A DNA stretch of 38,075 nucleotides from Lachnospiraceae bacterium. GTDB taxonomy: Bacteria; Bacillota; Clostridia; Lachnospirales; Lachnospiraceae. Location: assembly GCA_017617005.1 (NCBI GenBank), contig JAFZWW010000111.1, forward strand, positions 67,392 to 105,466, written 5' to 3'. This document shows positions 1 to 9,797 of this stretch, piece by piece. A program made the position numbers and the translations under genes. The first letter of the stretch is position 1. Each line of letters starts with the position of its first letter. The notes under the pieces are model-generated. The model did no database searches. It saw nothing but the letters and a program-made list of their open reading frames with translations, and was not told the DNA's origin.

Positions 1-119
1 TATGGAATTTTTAAGTTCTTTGTCAGGCATAAGTCCCTTTTTATATCAGAAATTCACCAAAACAGAGTATTTCGCAAAACATGGATATTTTACCATAAAC
101 AGTATGTTTTGTATAAATA

Positions 120-148
120 TTGCAAAAGAAAACGGTTTTTCGTATATT
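120..148 (+). promoter_or_regulatory. Predicted promoter of the DUF3795-type gene
   Basis: TTGCAA (120-125) and TATATT (143-148) are separated by 17 bases, a reasonable sigma-A type promoter. A GAGGAG ribosome site at 202-207 precedes the ATG at 213. The first 119 bases hold no convincing gene on either strand. Confidence 0.45.
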
Positions 149-212
149 GATATAGTATATATGAAACGAAGTATACATTAACAACGTATATGGAATTTTG
201 TGAGGAGAAAAA

Positions 213-1067
213 ATGGCAGAGACTTATTGCGGAAAAAGCTGTACCAACTGTAAAGCAAAAGAAGAACTTAACTGTCCGGGATGCATGAACGGTCCCGGAA
301 TGCCGATCAAAGGTGACTGTCCCATCGCGATATGCTGCAGGGAAAAGGGTCATTCCGAATGTGCATCATGCGGGCTTAAGACAGATTGCGCGAACTGGAA
401 ATCCCGTGTCAGTCAGCCCGAATTCAGAATTGAAAAGATCAAAGCCGAAGCGGAAGAAAAAGCATACATTTCCGAATATGCTCCCGTCATGGGCAAATGG
501 TTCATGATCTTATTTGTGTTTATGATCATTTCCAATTGTACTTTTGTATTTACGAGCAACTTTGTACACGAGCATTTTCCGGCATTTTATGAGATATGTT
601 CGATAATGGACGGAATATTCGCGATCCTCTACGCGCTCGTTCTGTTCCGACTGTCCAAAGTTCACGAACGTTACTCCATAGCCGGAATCTGCGCGATCAT
701 CAATGCAATTTATCATTTTATCGAGACACTGGCATTCAGGGATGATACTCCCACATGGTTTGTACTTATCTCACTCGTATGCTATATCGCAATGATCGTT
801 GAGGGTTATCATTTCTTTAACGCAACTTCCGATACGCTTATGGGAGTAGATAATATGCTTGCCGCTAAATGGGCCGATCTTTGGAAATGGTATAAATGGA
901 TGATGATCGGAATAGTTTCATCCGTTTTATTGATATTCCTTGCACCCATAATCGGAGTTCTGGTTATGTTTGTATCGGTGATCGGTATCATCATTATCGA
1001 TATAATCAAATTTGTTTATATATTCAAAACAGCAAAAGCGTTCAAAAAAATATCCGCTGCACAATAA
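213..1067 (+). CDS. Cys-rich DUF3795-type domain fused to a polytopic membrane region
   Basis: The 284-residue product begins with a Cys-rich segment (residues 1-65, eleven Cys including C6, C10, C13, C21, C24, C36, C41, C42, C50, C53 and C59). The spacing YCGxxCxxC...CxGC...CCxxKGxxxCxxC is that of the DUF3795 family, presumed to bind metal. From about residue 92 there are five or six hydrophobic helices with short loops, ending in a basic tail. The start is supported by GAGGAG seven bases upstream of the ATG. Stand-alone DUF3795 proteins are short and soluble, so the membrane fusion is the notable part. Function is unknown; metal sensing or redox at the membrane would be guesswork. The gene is monocistronic and converges on the next gene across a strong terminator. 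Confidence 0.8.
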   Translation: MAETYCGKSCTNCKAKEELNCPGCMNGPGMPIKGDCPIAICCREKGHSECASCGLKTDCANWKSRVSQPEFRIEKIKAEAEEKAYISEYAPVMGKWFMILFVFMIISNCTFVFTSNFVHEHFPAFYEICSIMDGIFAILYALVLFRLSKVHERYSIAGICAIINAIYHFIETLAFRDDTPTWFVLISLVCYIAMIVEGYHFFNATSDTLMGVDNMLAAKWADLWKWYKWMMIGIVSSVLLIFLAPIIGVLVMFVSVIGIIIIDIIKFVYIFKTAKAFKKISAAQ

Positions 1068-1081
1068 CAGATAAATAAATC

Positions 1082-1117
1082 AACAGCCGGGAAGGATATG
1101 CTTCCCGGCTGTTTTTG
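1082..1117 (+). terminator. Intrinsic terminator of the DUF3795-type gene
   Basis: A perfect 13-bp stem (1082-1094 with 1101-1113, core CAGCCGGGAAG/CTTCCCGGCTG) with a six-base loop is followed by TTTTT on the plus strand. The minus strand lacks a comparable T-run, so it probably serves mainly the plus-strand gene. Confidence 0.85.
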
Positions 1118-1145
1118 TTATGTTTAAATGATATATGCAAATGAA

Positions 1146-1997
1146 TCAAAAGATCTTCTCTCCGCAGTATTTGCAATGTTCCCCGAAGCCCTGCCTGCTG
1201 ATTATCTGACCGCAGAACGGACAGAACATGGCACCGCTGAAAAATCCATATAAGACAGATGCCAAAAACAGGATGCCGCCGATAACAAGAATTGTTATAT
1301 CGTGTACAGCAACCATTCCGCCTATGAAACAGAGCAACAGAGCAATTCCGGCCAGTATGAACATGAGCATTCTATGCAAATGAAATTTAGAGAGGATCTC
1401 TTCCCTCTCCTCAGACTTTTCCATAGTCTTCTCTCTGAAATCACCGATCTTACCGAGGCTTCTTCCCAGACTGTGATATCTTCCCGAATAGATCACGGGA
1501 TCGAGAACGGTCAGATCGACATCAAAGGTATCTGTACAGTTTAATTTCTCATCCATCTGGATATTGCGTATCGGACAAAAGAATGTAACGGACTCTCCCG
1601 CTTCCACTGCTTTTGCAACCTCACATTCATAAACCCAGGGACTGTCATCAAGCGTGGGTACATCAAGCACTTCACCACAGCTTACACCATATTCGGGTTC
1701 CTGTACGTGTTCGTCAACAGAATGCTTGGTTCCGAAATAATCCATTAGAGGAAGCATCGATGTATTGACCAGATTTGCACTGAACATTCGGTTCCTTATG
1801 ACGTTTTCCCTTGTTCTCTTGGAGCCGTACATACTGATGACAAGCATGTAATCGTCTCCGCCCTTACAAGTGGCGCTCACCCATGTTATGGGTGCGAAAT
1901 TACATGACCCGTCTTCATTATAGGTTCCGATAATGAACGAGGGCTGTACACACATCGAATATATGGGTTCTACGCTTTTTCTTTTCATGAGAATCAT
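1146..1997 (-). CDS. Flavin-reductase-like domain with two membrane helices and a C-terminal zinc ribbon
   Basis: Residues 1 to about 190 resemble the flavin reductase-like FMN-binding split-barrel family (segments near NFAPITWVSATC and NRMFSANLV), which bind FMN and serve in electron transfer. Two hydrophobic helices follow (about 210-233 and 234-258). The last 25 residues form a CPFC...CKYC zinc ribbon. Soluble flavin reductases stop after the barrel, so this is a membrane-tethered three-part protein. The ATG at 1997 and an in-frame ATG at 1988 are both possible starts and neither has a clear ribosome site. It stands alone, downstream of the ilvC terminator and convergent with the preceding gene. 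Substrate and partner are unknown. Confidence 0.75.
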   Translation of the reverse strand: MILMKRKSVEPIYSMCVQPSFIIGTYNEDGSCNFAPITWVSATCKGGDDYMLVISMYGSKRTRENVIRNRMFSANLVNTSMLPLMDYFGTKHSVDEHVQEPEYGVSCGEVLDVPTLDDSPWVYECEVAKAVEAGESVTFFCPIRNIQMDEKLNCTDTFDVDLTVLDPVIYSGRYHSLGRSLGKIGDFREKTMEKSEEREEILSKFHLHRMLMFILAGIALLLCFIGGMVAVHDITILVIGGILFLASVLYGFFSGAMFCPFCGQIISRQGFGEHCKYCGEKIF

Positions 1998-2020
1998 TTT
2001 ATCACATAATCAACCGAAAT

Positions 2021-2053
2021 AAAAAAGCCGGGATACCATGATCGGCATCCCGG
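2021..2053 (-). terminator. Terminator of the metH-ilv operon
   Basis: Just after ilvC, CCGGGATGCC pairs with GGTATCCCGG (2028-2053, one G-T pair) and is followed by TTTTTT on the minus strand. It marks the 3' end of the operon. Confidence 0.9.
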
Positions 2054-2071
2054 TGTGTATGCTGAGAAATA

Positions 2072-3639
<1,568 letters not shown>

Positions 3640-3661
3640 ATATTTTTCCTTCAAAAATAAT

Positions 3662-3710
3662 GTAAAGCCGTAACTTTAAATACTTTACCGCTTTACTATA
3701 GTAATGTCAA
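3662..3710 (-). promoter_or_regulatory. Internal promoter with overlapping palindromes before ilvN2-ilvC
   Basis: On the minus strand a consensus TTGACA (3705-3710) lies 17 bases from TAAAGT (3682-3687). Two dyads overlap it. One is the perfect 12-bp palindrome TTACTATAGTAA (3693-3704), filling most of the spacer. The other is GTAAAGC-c-GTAA (3662-3673) matched by TTAC-c-GCTTTAC (3685-3696), spanning the -10 and the start site. Dyads in these positions usually mark a repressor site, although the second could also fold as an RNA hairpin at the 5' end. The regulator is not identifiable from sequence. Confidence 0.6.
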
Positions 3711-3733
3711 CTTTATAGACCCTAAAAACTCAA

Positions 3734-5041
3734 TTATTTGGTGCGGTTTTCTGTGATGCTGACCGCAAATGTCGATAAGGCAAATACGGTGATCGCAAAA
3801 ATCCTGCAGGTATAGATCCAGTGCTGTTCCGAATGATTCTCAAGAGCCGCGAACCAAACGAAAGGATAAAGGGCTATAAACAGCAGTATCCACGCATTTT
3901 TGATGTTGGATGATACCATTTTAAGGCCGATACCGTTCTTGCGATCAAGTATAATCCCTGCAAGTACTGCCAGGCAGATGATCCCGATATAAATGAAAAA
4001 TCCCCAATTAAGATAAGGTTTCAGGTTCAATCCGATGACTCTGAAGAAACCACTCACCCTGTTCAGACTTTCGGCACTCTGAAGCCTGGTATTTACGGTT
4101 GTAAATGCATTTCCGATAAGTCCCTTATATCCAAGGAGCCCTCCGATGAGCCATTTGGACATCCACATATATCCGTAACCTATAAACCAGGCTGCGCTGT
4201 TAAGGAGTATTGAAAAGAAAAGAAAATTATTCTTTTCCCCGGAAGGTGCCCGGGAGATCTTCCTGTAAGCATAAAAGACGAGCGGATATCCGAGGGATAC
4301 AAGGGGATATGTAAGGAAATCAAAATATGAAGTCAAAATTCCGAAGATAAGAAACATTTCAAAGAAGAGCTTCTTTTCTTCGAGTTTATCCCAGAACTTT
4401 ATCATCACAAAAAGAGAAAAGATCACAAGATAAAAACAGACGCTCAGGGATAACGAAGCAAAGGTACTGAAGAAAAACATAAAGGGAACGGATATAAGAA
4501 AAGCCCACGCTTCTCTTTTCATACCCTTTGAAGTCAGCTCAATAATTATCAAACAGAGCAGTATAAGCTGGAACGCAGAAAAGAACAGCCTCAGAGAACC
4601 GAAACTTGTGAAAAGGAGCAAAGGCTTCAAAAAGATAAGATAACCGTGCCAGTATCTTCCGTAGCTGACTTCTCTGTTTATATTGTTATTGGCAACATAA
4701 TCGACAAGGGAATTTCCGGGCTGCCATCCGTCGGGATATGAAGGATCGTCCAGAAACTCGGGTCTGTACATCATAAGGGACTGTTCAACGACCGAATGAT
4801 CCGGATGATCGTAGATCGCATGAAGCAGCATTATGCAATCAGTGAAATTCCCTGTGAGTGTAGCCCTGTATCCGTTGACCACAGTTTCGTCTTCGAATTC
4901 GGGAACAATAGTATCGAGCGACCAGTAAACATGCTCAAACATCTTACCGGTCGGCAAAAGGTGCACCAGGATCAGCAGAACCAATCCGATCACCGGTGCA
5001 CTCAAAAGAATTATAAGTTTTCTCAAAACAGATTTTTTCAT
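3734..5041 (-). CDS. Polytopic membrane protein of GT-C-like topology, within the ilv operon
   Basis: The predicted 435-residue protein has one N-terminal helix (about residues 8-28), a large loop of about 100 residues rich in Asp, Glu and aromatics, then nine or ten further helices. A C-terminal segment reads ENHSEQHWIYTCR just before the last helix. One helix, a large extracytoplasmic acidic loop and many more helices is the layout of GT-C lipid-linked glycosyltransferases, but no diagnostic motif was found, so this is only a topological resemblance. The ATG at 5041 follows the ilvN1 stop by 13 bases without a clear ribosome site, so translation may be coupled. An upstream TTG at 5092 would overlap ilvN1. 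There is no obvious link to amino acid synthesis. Confidence 0.7.
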   Translation of the reverse strand: MKKSVLRKLIILLSAPVIGLVLLILVHLLPTGKMFEHVYWSLDTIVPEFEDETVVNGYRATLTGNFTDCIMLLHAIYDHPDHSVVEQSLMMYRPEFLDDPSYPDGWQPGNSLVDYVANNNINREVSYGRYWHGYLIFLKPLLLFTSFGSLRLFFSAFQLILLCLIIIELTSKGMKREAWAFLISVPFMFFFSTFASLSLSVCFYLVIFSLFVMIKFWDKLEEKKLFFEMFLIFGILTSYFDFLTYPLVSLGYPLVFYAYRKISRAPSGEKNNFLFFSILLNSAAWFIGYGYMWMSKWLIGGLLGYKGLIGNAFTTVNTRLQSAESLNRVSGFFRVIGLNLKPYLNWGFFIYIGIICLAVLAGIILDRKNGIGLKMVSSNIKNAWILLFIALYPFVWFAALENHSEQHWIYTCRIFAITVFALSTFAVSITENRTK

Positions 5042-5054
5042 TGATGGAAAAAGA

Positions 5055-5552
5055 TCAGTTAGTCTCGTTCTCGGAACATTTTGCAAGGGCAAGGGTTCCT
5101 GTGCGGGCGACTTCGACTATGGAAACGCTCTTGAACATCTCAAGAAGGAGTTTGATACGTTCGGGAGAAGCACAGATCTGGATCATCATATAATGAAGGC
5201 TCAGGTCAACAATCTCTGCTTTCATCACATCACAGATCTCCATGATCTCCTGACGGTTATTTTTGTTGTATTTAACCTTCATAAGCATGAGTTCCCTTGA
5301 AACGCACTGGGACTCGCTGAAGGTTTTGACCTTAATGACATCAAGCTTTTTGTTGAGCTGCTTTTCGATCTGTTCAAGAGTTCTCTCATCACCGGATGAA
5401 ACGATCGTCATGGAAGAAACGGTAGGATCGTCTGTCTCACCTACGGCAAGAGAATCGATATTAAAATTTCTGCGGGAAAAGAGTCCGCTGACCTTGCTCA
5501 GCACACCGGCTCTGTTTTCAACATTTACGGAATAGATTCTTTTATCTTTCAT
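5055..5552 (-). CDS. ilvN: Acetolactate synthase regulatory subunit, copy 1 (ilvB-proximal)
   Basis: The 165-residue product has an N-terminal ACT domain (NVENRAGVLSKVSGLFSRRN) and a C-terminal small-subunit domain (EVARTGTLALAK). It lies 66 bases downstream of ilvB, as expected for the partner of the catalytic chain. The ATG at 5552 has GAGG at suitable distance; an upstream in-frame ATG at 5588 would add twelve poorly conserved residues. It differs from copy 2 over most of its length (for example NRAGVLSK against NNSGVLSR), so the copies may respond to different end products. It is also less typical in its C-terminal half, with KYNKNNRQE where copy 2 has RTAPSEREN. Confidence 0.93.
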   Translation of the reverse strand: MKDKRIYSVNVENRAGVLSKVSGLFSRRNFNIDSLAVGETDDPTVSSMTIVSSGDERTLEQIEKQLNKKLDVIKVKTFSESQCVSRELMLMKVKYNKNNRQEIMEICDVMKAEIVDLSLHYMMIQICASPERIKLLLEMFKSVSIVEVARTGTLALAKCSENETN

Positions 5553-5618
5553 ATAAGCCTCTTCTTCGCCGCCCCCGCGGCTTATCAATCAGGTATATAT
5601 TCGTGATCCTGCGTTTAC

Positions 5619-7244
5619 TTACTCGGGCTTTACAACATCCTTGGGATCTACGATGCACTCAAGAAGAACATTCTTTTTATCATTGAGGAATTTCTTGATG
5701 ACCGCTTTGGAATCCTTCATATTTTCAAGTCTGAGATAATCGAATCCGTAAGCCTTTGCGATATGCTCAAGATCCGGATCTCCGTCGAGTTTGACCATCG
5801 AATAGGAATCTTCGTAAGTATAATGCTGGTATTCACGTACCATTCCGAGATATCCGTTTCTGAGAACAACTATCTTGGCCTGTACGTCATGCTGTACGAA
5901 TGTGGCAAGCTCGCACATAGACATCTGGAAACCGCCGTCTCCGCAGACCGCAACGGTCTGACGCTTGGGTGCAGCGATCTTGGCACCGAGTGCTGCAGGG
6001 ATCGCATAGCCCATGGTTCCCATTCCGCCGCTGGTGAGCATCCTTCCCTTTCCGATAACGATATTTGCACATGACCAGATCTGGTTCTGTCCGACATCTG
6101 CTACATAGATGCTTCCGTCGATCATATCGGTAGTAAGCTGCTTAACAAACTCAGCGGGATCGACAAATTTATCGGAAGGCTTTCTGTTAGGCTTAAATGC
6201 TTTCTTTGCAGCAGTAAGTTCCTTGACCCACTCACTGTAATCACCGTCGATATCGGATGCGGTGAGCTCTTCAAGGATCGCCTCTGCATCTCCTACAAGA
6301 GGAATCGTTGAAAGAGCATTCTTACCTATCTCTGCGGGATCGACATCCATATGGATGAGTGTCTTGTTGCCGTTACTGATGAGCTCCGGTCTGTTGACCG
6401 CACGGTCGGCGACACGTGCACCGATCATAATGATGACGTCCGCATCATTCATAGCCTTGTTTGCATAGGGCTTTCCGTTATTTCCGACCATTCCGAAATA
6501 AAGGGGATGTGCGGTGGGAAGAACTCCGATACCCATCATTGTCGAAACAACGGGGATATTCTTCTCTTCCGCAAACTTCTGAAGCTCGTCATCGGCATCG
6601 GCAAGGAAGACACCGCCGCCGGCACAGATGATGGGTTTCTTTGCTGACTTGAGTTCCTTGATGACCTTCTTTATCTGAGCCGCATTTCCTTTAAATGTGG
6701 GCTTGTAGGTTCTTAAATTCACCTCATCGGGATAATGGAAATTCTTGAGAGCCTGGTTCTGTATATCAATGGGAACATCGATAAGAACGGGACCCTTTCT
6801 TCCGGTGGAAGCGATATAGAAAGCTTCCTTCATTATCCTGGGGATATCCTGTGCATCCTTTACGAGATATGAATACTTAACGAAGGATTCAACAGCACCG
6901 GTGATATCCGCTTCCTGGAAAACATCGGATCCGAGAAGTTCGGAATTAACCTGACCGGTGATAACTATCATGGGAATTGAATCTGCAAATGCGGTTGCGA
7001 TACCCGTGATGACATTGGTCGCACCGGGGCCGCTCGTTATCGCACATACACCGGGCTTTCCGGAGATACGTGCTTCACCGCTTGCCATATGAGCCGCATT
7101 CTGTTCGGTACGAACAAGTATGGTTCTGATATTTGAATCTAAAATACTGTTATAAAAAGGACAAATAGCAACGCCGGGATAACCGTATACGTTCTTTACT
7201 CCTTCAAGTTCGAGACATTTAACAATAGCATCTGCACCTAACAT
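5619..7244 (-). CDS. ilvB: Acetolactate synthase catalytic subunit
   Basis: This thiamine diphosphate enzyme condenses two pyruvates, or pyruvate and 2-ketobutyrate, in the first common step of branched-chain amino acid synthesis. The catalytic Glu is E47 in RTEQNAAHMA. The thiamine diphosphate and Mg motif is GDGGFQMSMCELAT. Three domains (N-terminal pyrimidine-binding, central, C-terminal pyrophosphate-binding) are complete in 541 residues, slightly shorter than many homologues. The presence of regulatory subunits argues for the biosynthetic rather than the catabolic form. The ATG overlaps the metH stop by one base (TGATG) and AGGAGG lies inside the metH end, so translation is coupled. Confidence 0.95.
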   Translation of the reverse strand: MLGADAIVKCLELEGVKNVYGYPGVAICPFYNSILDSNIRTILVRTEQNAAHMASGEARISGKPGVCAITSGPGATNVITGIATAFADSIPMIVITGQVNSELLGSDVFQEADITGAVESFVKYSYLVKDAQDIPRIMKEAFYIASTGRKGPVLIDVPIDIQNQALKNFHYPDEVNLRTYKPTFKGNAAQIKKVIKELKSAKKPIICAGGGVFLADADDELQKFAEEKNIPVVSTMMGIGVLPTAHPLYFGMVGNNGKPYANKAMNDADVIIMIGARVADRAVNRPELISNGNKTLIHMDVDPAEIGKNALSTIPLVGDAEAILEELTASDIDGDYSEWVKELTAAKKAFKPNRKPSDKFVDPAEFVKQLTTDMIDGSIYVADVGQNQIWSCANIVIGKGRMLTSGGMGTMGYAIPAALGAKIAAPKRQTVAVCGDGGFQMSMCELATFVQHDVQAKIVVLRNGYLGMVREYQHYTYEDSYSMVKLDGDPDLEHIAKAYGFDYLRLENMKDSKAVIKKFLNDKKNVLLECIVDPKDVVKPE

Positions 7245-9748
7245 CAGGCATCTCCTCCTAAAAGTTTCTTAGCCACCTTGACGGCCTCGGCTGCATCCTT
7301 GGAATAACCGTCGGCTCCGATCTCCTGTGCATATTCTTCGGTAACGCATGCACCGCCGACCATAACCTTGATATCAAGGCCTTTCTGCTTTACAAGCTCA
7401 ATGGATTCCTTCATATGGATCATTGTCGTGGTCATAAGTGCCGACAGGCATATGATCTTCGAACCGGTCTCTTCGGCTTTGGCAACTATATCCTCCGCTT
7501 TGATGTCCTTACCCATATCGATCACATTGAAGCCGTAATTTCCGAGCATCATGGCGACCAGATTTTTTCCTATATCATGAATGTCTCCCTCGACCGTGGC
7601 GATGACAATAGAAGGAGCATCCTCTGAAGTTCCGCTTCCCTTAAGTTCGGGCTCGATCACTGCGATCGCAGCTTTCATACTCTCTGCAGATGATATCAGC
7701 TGGGGAAGGAAATACTTACCCGAGTTAAAGAAAGCACCAACCTGATTGATTGCGGGAATCAGACAGTCATTAAGGATATCGGAAGCCTTCTCTCCTTTTT
7801 CCAGAGCGGCTTTTGCGGCAGCAGGCGCGGCATTTCTGTTTCCGCCCACCACGGCTTTGTATATATCCTTCATATCATCGGGGATAGTATCCAATGTGGG
7901 ATCGCCCGATGACTTTTTCGGAGCCGCACCGGAATCGGAACCGGATGATGCTGCGGCTTTTAATAATTCTTCTTTTGCTTCTCTTGCTTCCTTAAGTCTT
8001 CCCGCGGTCTCGATATATGCGATATCGCTTTCGGGTTTATTCAGCAGAAGGTCTGTGGCTCTTGCGGCTGCCACGAGAAGTTCCTGACCCGGATTGGATA
8101 TTGCCATCGTCAGGCCGTTTGCGATAGCAAGAGTAAGGAATGCGGAATTCACATAGCTTCTTTCGGGAAGTCCGAAGGAAATGTTCGAAAGTCCGGTAAT
8201 GGTTGCAAATCCGTTGTCATGTGCGTAACGGATGGTCTCGAGTGTTTTGACTCCCTGGCTCTGATCCGCACCTACAGTCTGCACCAGTCCGTCGACCACG
8301 ATATTATCCTTGGTAAGTCCTAGCTCGACGGCACGTTTATAGATTATATCAATGATCTCTTTTTTCTCGTCGAGATCCCTGGGAAGTCCCTTTTCCGACA
8401 GAGGTAAAAGAATAAAAACAGCTCCGTATTTTGCAACGGTGGGAAGCAGTCTTTCAAACTTTGCGGGTTCGAGTGAGACCGAATTGACCAGAGCTCTTCC
8501 GGGGTAATGTCTGAGCGCCGCTTCAAGTATCTCGGGAGAACTTGAATCGAGGCACAAAGGAAGGCTGGTTGTCTGGGTCACTTCATCGATCACACGGAGC
8601 ATCATGGCGCCTTCGTCGATTCCGCCCATACCTACATTAATATCGAGGACACCGGCACCGTTTTCTTCCTGTTCGGTAGCGAACTGTAATATACGGTCGG
8701 TATTGCCTTCACGAAGCTCTGCCTGAAGAGCTTTCTTACCTGTAGGATTAATACGTTCACCTACGATTATGAATCTTCCGTCAAGGCCAAAGGAAAGAGT
8801 CTTTCTTTCGCTTGAAAGATATCTGATGCCTTCTTTTCTGTATTCTTTTCTGCGTACGGGACCGCGACCGAATCTCTTATTTATTGCCTGTATGAATTCG
8901 GGAGTTGTTCCGCAGCATCCGCCGATTATCTGAGCTCCAGCATCAACAAGAACTTCCATCTCGGATGCAAAGGTATCTGCGTCCATTTTATAAACGGTCT
9001 TGTTATTCTCATCAAGCTCCGGAAGTCCGGCATTGGGCTTGGCGATGATGGGAATCCTTGTATTAGCCGCCATATCGGAAACTATAGATACCATTTGGGC
9101 AGGACCTGTGGAACAGTTTACACCGATGGCATCGGCTCCGAGGCTTTCACAGACGACTGCACCGGTAATTGCATCGGTACCGAAAAGAGTTCTTCCGCTT
9201 GCTTCAAATGTTAATGTAACGATAATGGGAAGTCCGGTGGTCTCTTTTGCAGCTATAAGAGCTGCTCTGGTCTCTGCGAGGCTCATCATGGTCTCGACAA
9301 CGAGAATGTCACAACCGTACTTTTCAAGAAGCTTTATCTGTTGCTTATATACATCTATAAGATCTTCAAGCTCGAGATTACCCATAGGCTTAAGCTGACG
9401 GCCGGTCATAGTTATGTCGCCTGCAACAAGGACTTTTCTGTCCTTGCATTCATCCGCAGCCTGTCTTGAAATTCCCACAAGAATCTTTATGAGTTCTTCC
9501 TGCTCATTCTCAAGTCCGTATTCGGCAAGCTTGATCGAATTTGCGGTAAATGTCGGAGCATACAGAATATCTGAGCCTGCGGAAACAAATCTTCTCTGCA
9601 GGTCGAGCATGGCATCCGGATTTTCGGATACCCACTTTTCGGTGCAGACGCCTCCGGGCATTCCCGCTTTCGCAAGATTGGTGCCTGTCGCGCCGTCGAG
9701 ATATACTATTTTGTCCTTAACAAATTCACGGAATTCCTGTTTAGTCAT
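7244..9748 (-). CDS. metH: Cobalamin-dependent methionine synthase lacking the reactivation domain
   Basis: The enzyme transfers a methyl group from methyltetrahydrofolate to homocysteine through cobalamin. Residues 1 to about 295 form the homocysteine domain with zinc Cys C212, C278 and C279 (GGCCGTTP). Residues about 320-575 form the pterin-binding barrel. A Ser/Gly/Ala-rich linker (about 598-620) leads to the cobalamin cap and Rossmann domains with DIHDIGKN, where H724 is the cobalt ligand. At 834 residues it ends after the cobalamin domain, whereas E. coli MetH (about 1227) carries an AdoMet-dependent reactivation domain. Short forms are common in Clostridia, where reactivation is presumed to come from another protein. 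It is the first gene of the ilv operon. No ribosome site is visible before the ATG. Confidence 0.93.
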   Translation of the reverse strand: MTKQEFREFVKDKIVYLDGATGTNLAKAGMPGGVCTEKWVSENPDAMLDLQRRFVSAGSDILYAPTFTANSIKLAEYGLENEQEELIKILVGISRQAADECKDRKVLVAGDITMTGRQLKPMGNLELEDLIDVYKQQIKLLEKYGCDILVVETMMSLAETRAALIAAKETTGLPIIVTLTFEASGRTLFGTDAITGAVVCESLGADAIGVNCSTGPAQMVSIVSDMAANTRIPIIAKPNAGLPELDENNKTVYKMDADTFASEMEVLVDAGAQIIGGCCGTTPEFIQAINKRFGRGPVRRKEYRKEGIRYLSSERKTLSFGLDGRFIIVGERINPTGKKALQAELREGNTDRILQFATEQEENGAGVLDINVGMGGIDEGAMMLRVIDEVTQTTSLPLCLDSSSPEILEAALRHYPGRALVNSVSLEPAKFERLLPTVAKYGAVFILLPLSEKGLPRDLDEKKEIIDIIYKRAVELGLTKDNIVVDGLVQTVGADQSQGVKTLETIRYAHDNGFATITGLSNISFGLPERSYVNSAFLTLAIANGLTMAISNPGQELLVAAARATDLLLNKPESDIAYIETAGRLKEAREAKEELLKAAASSGSDSGAAPKKSSGDPTLDTIPDDMKDIYKAVVGGNRNAAPAAAKAALEKGEKASDILNDCLIPAINQVGAFFNSGKYFLPQLISSAESMKAAIAVIEPELKGSGTSEDAPSIVIATVEGDIHDIGKNLVAMMLGNYGFNVIDMGKDIKAEDIVAKAEETGSKIICLSALMTTTMIHMKESIELVKQKGLDIKVMVGGACVTEEYAQEIGADGYSKDAAEAVKVAKKLLGGDA

Positions 9749-9757
9749 AACTTAATT

Positions 9758-9786
9758 ATTTTATTACATCTTGAGGAAAATATGAA
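9758..9786 (-). promoter_or_regulatory. Possible promoter of the metH-ilv operon
   Basis: On the minus strand TTCATA (9781-9786) is 17 bases from TAAAAT (9758-9763). The predicted start of transcription falls only a few bases before the metH ATG at 9748, which also lacks a ribosome site, so the message could be nearly leaderless. The -35 match is weak. No T-box or S-box leader is visible here. Confidence 0.35.
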
Positions 9787-9797
9787 TACTTATAGTT

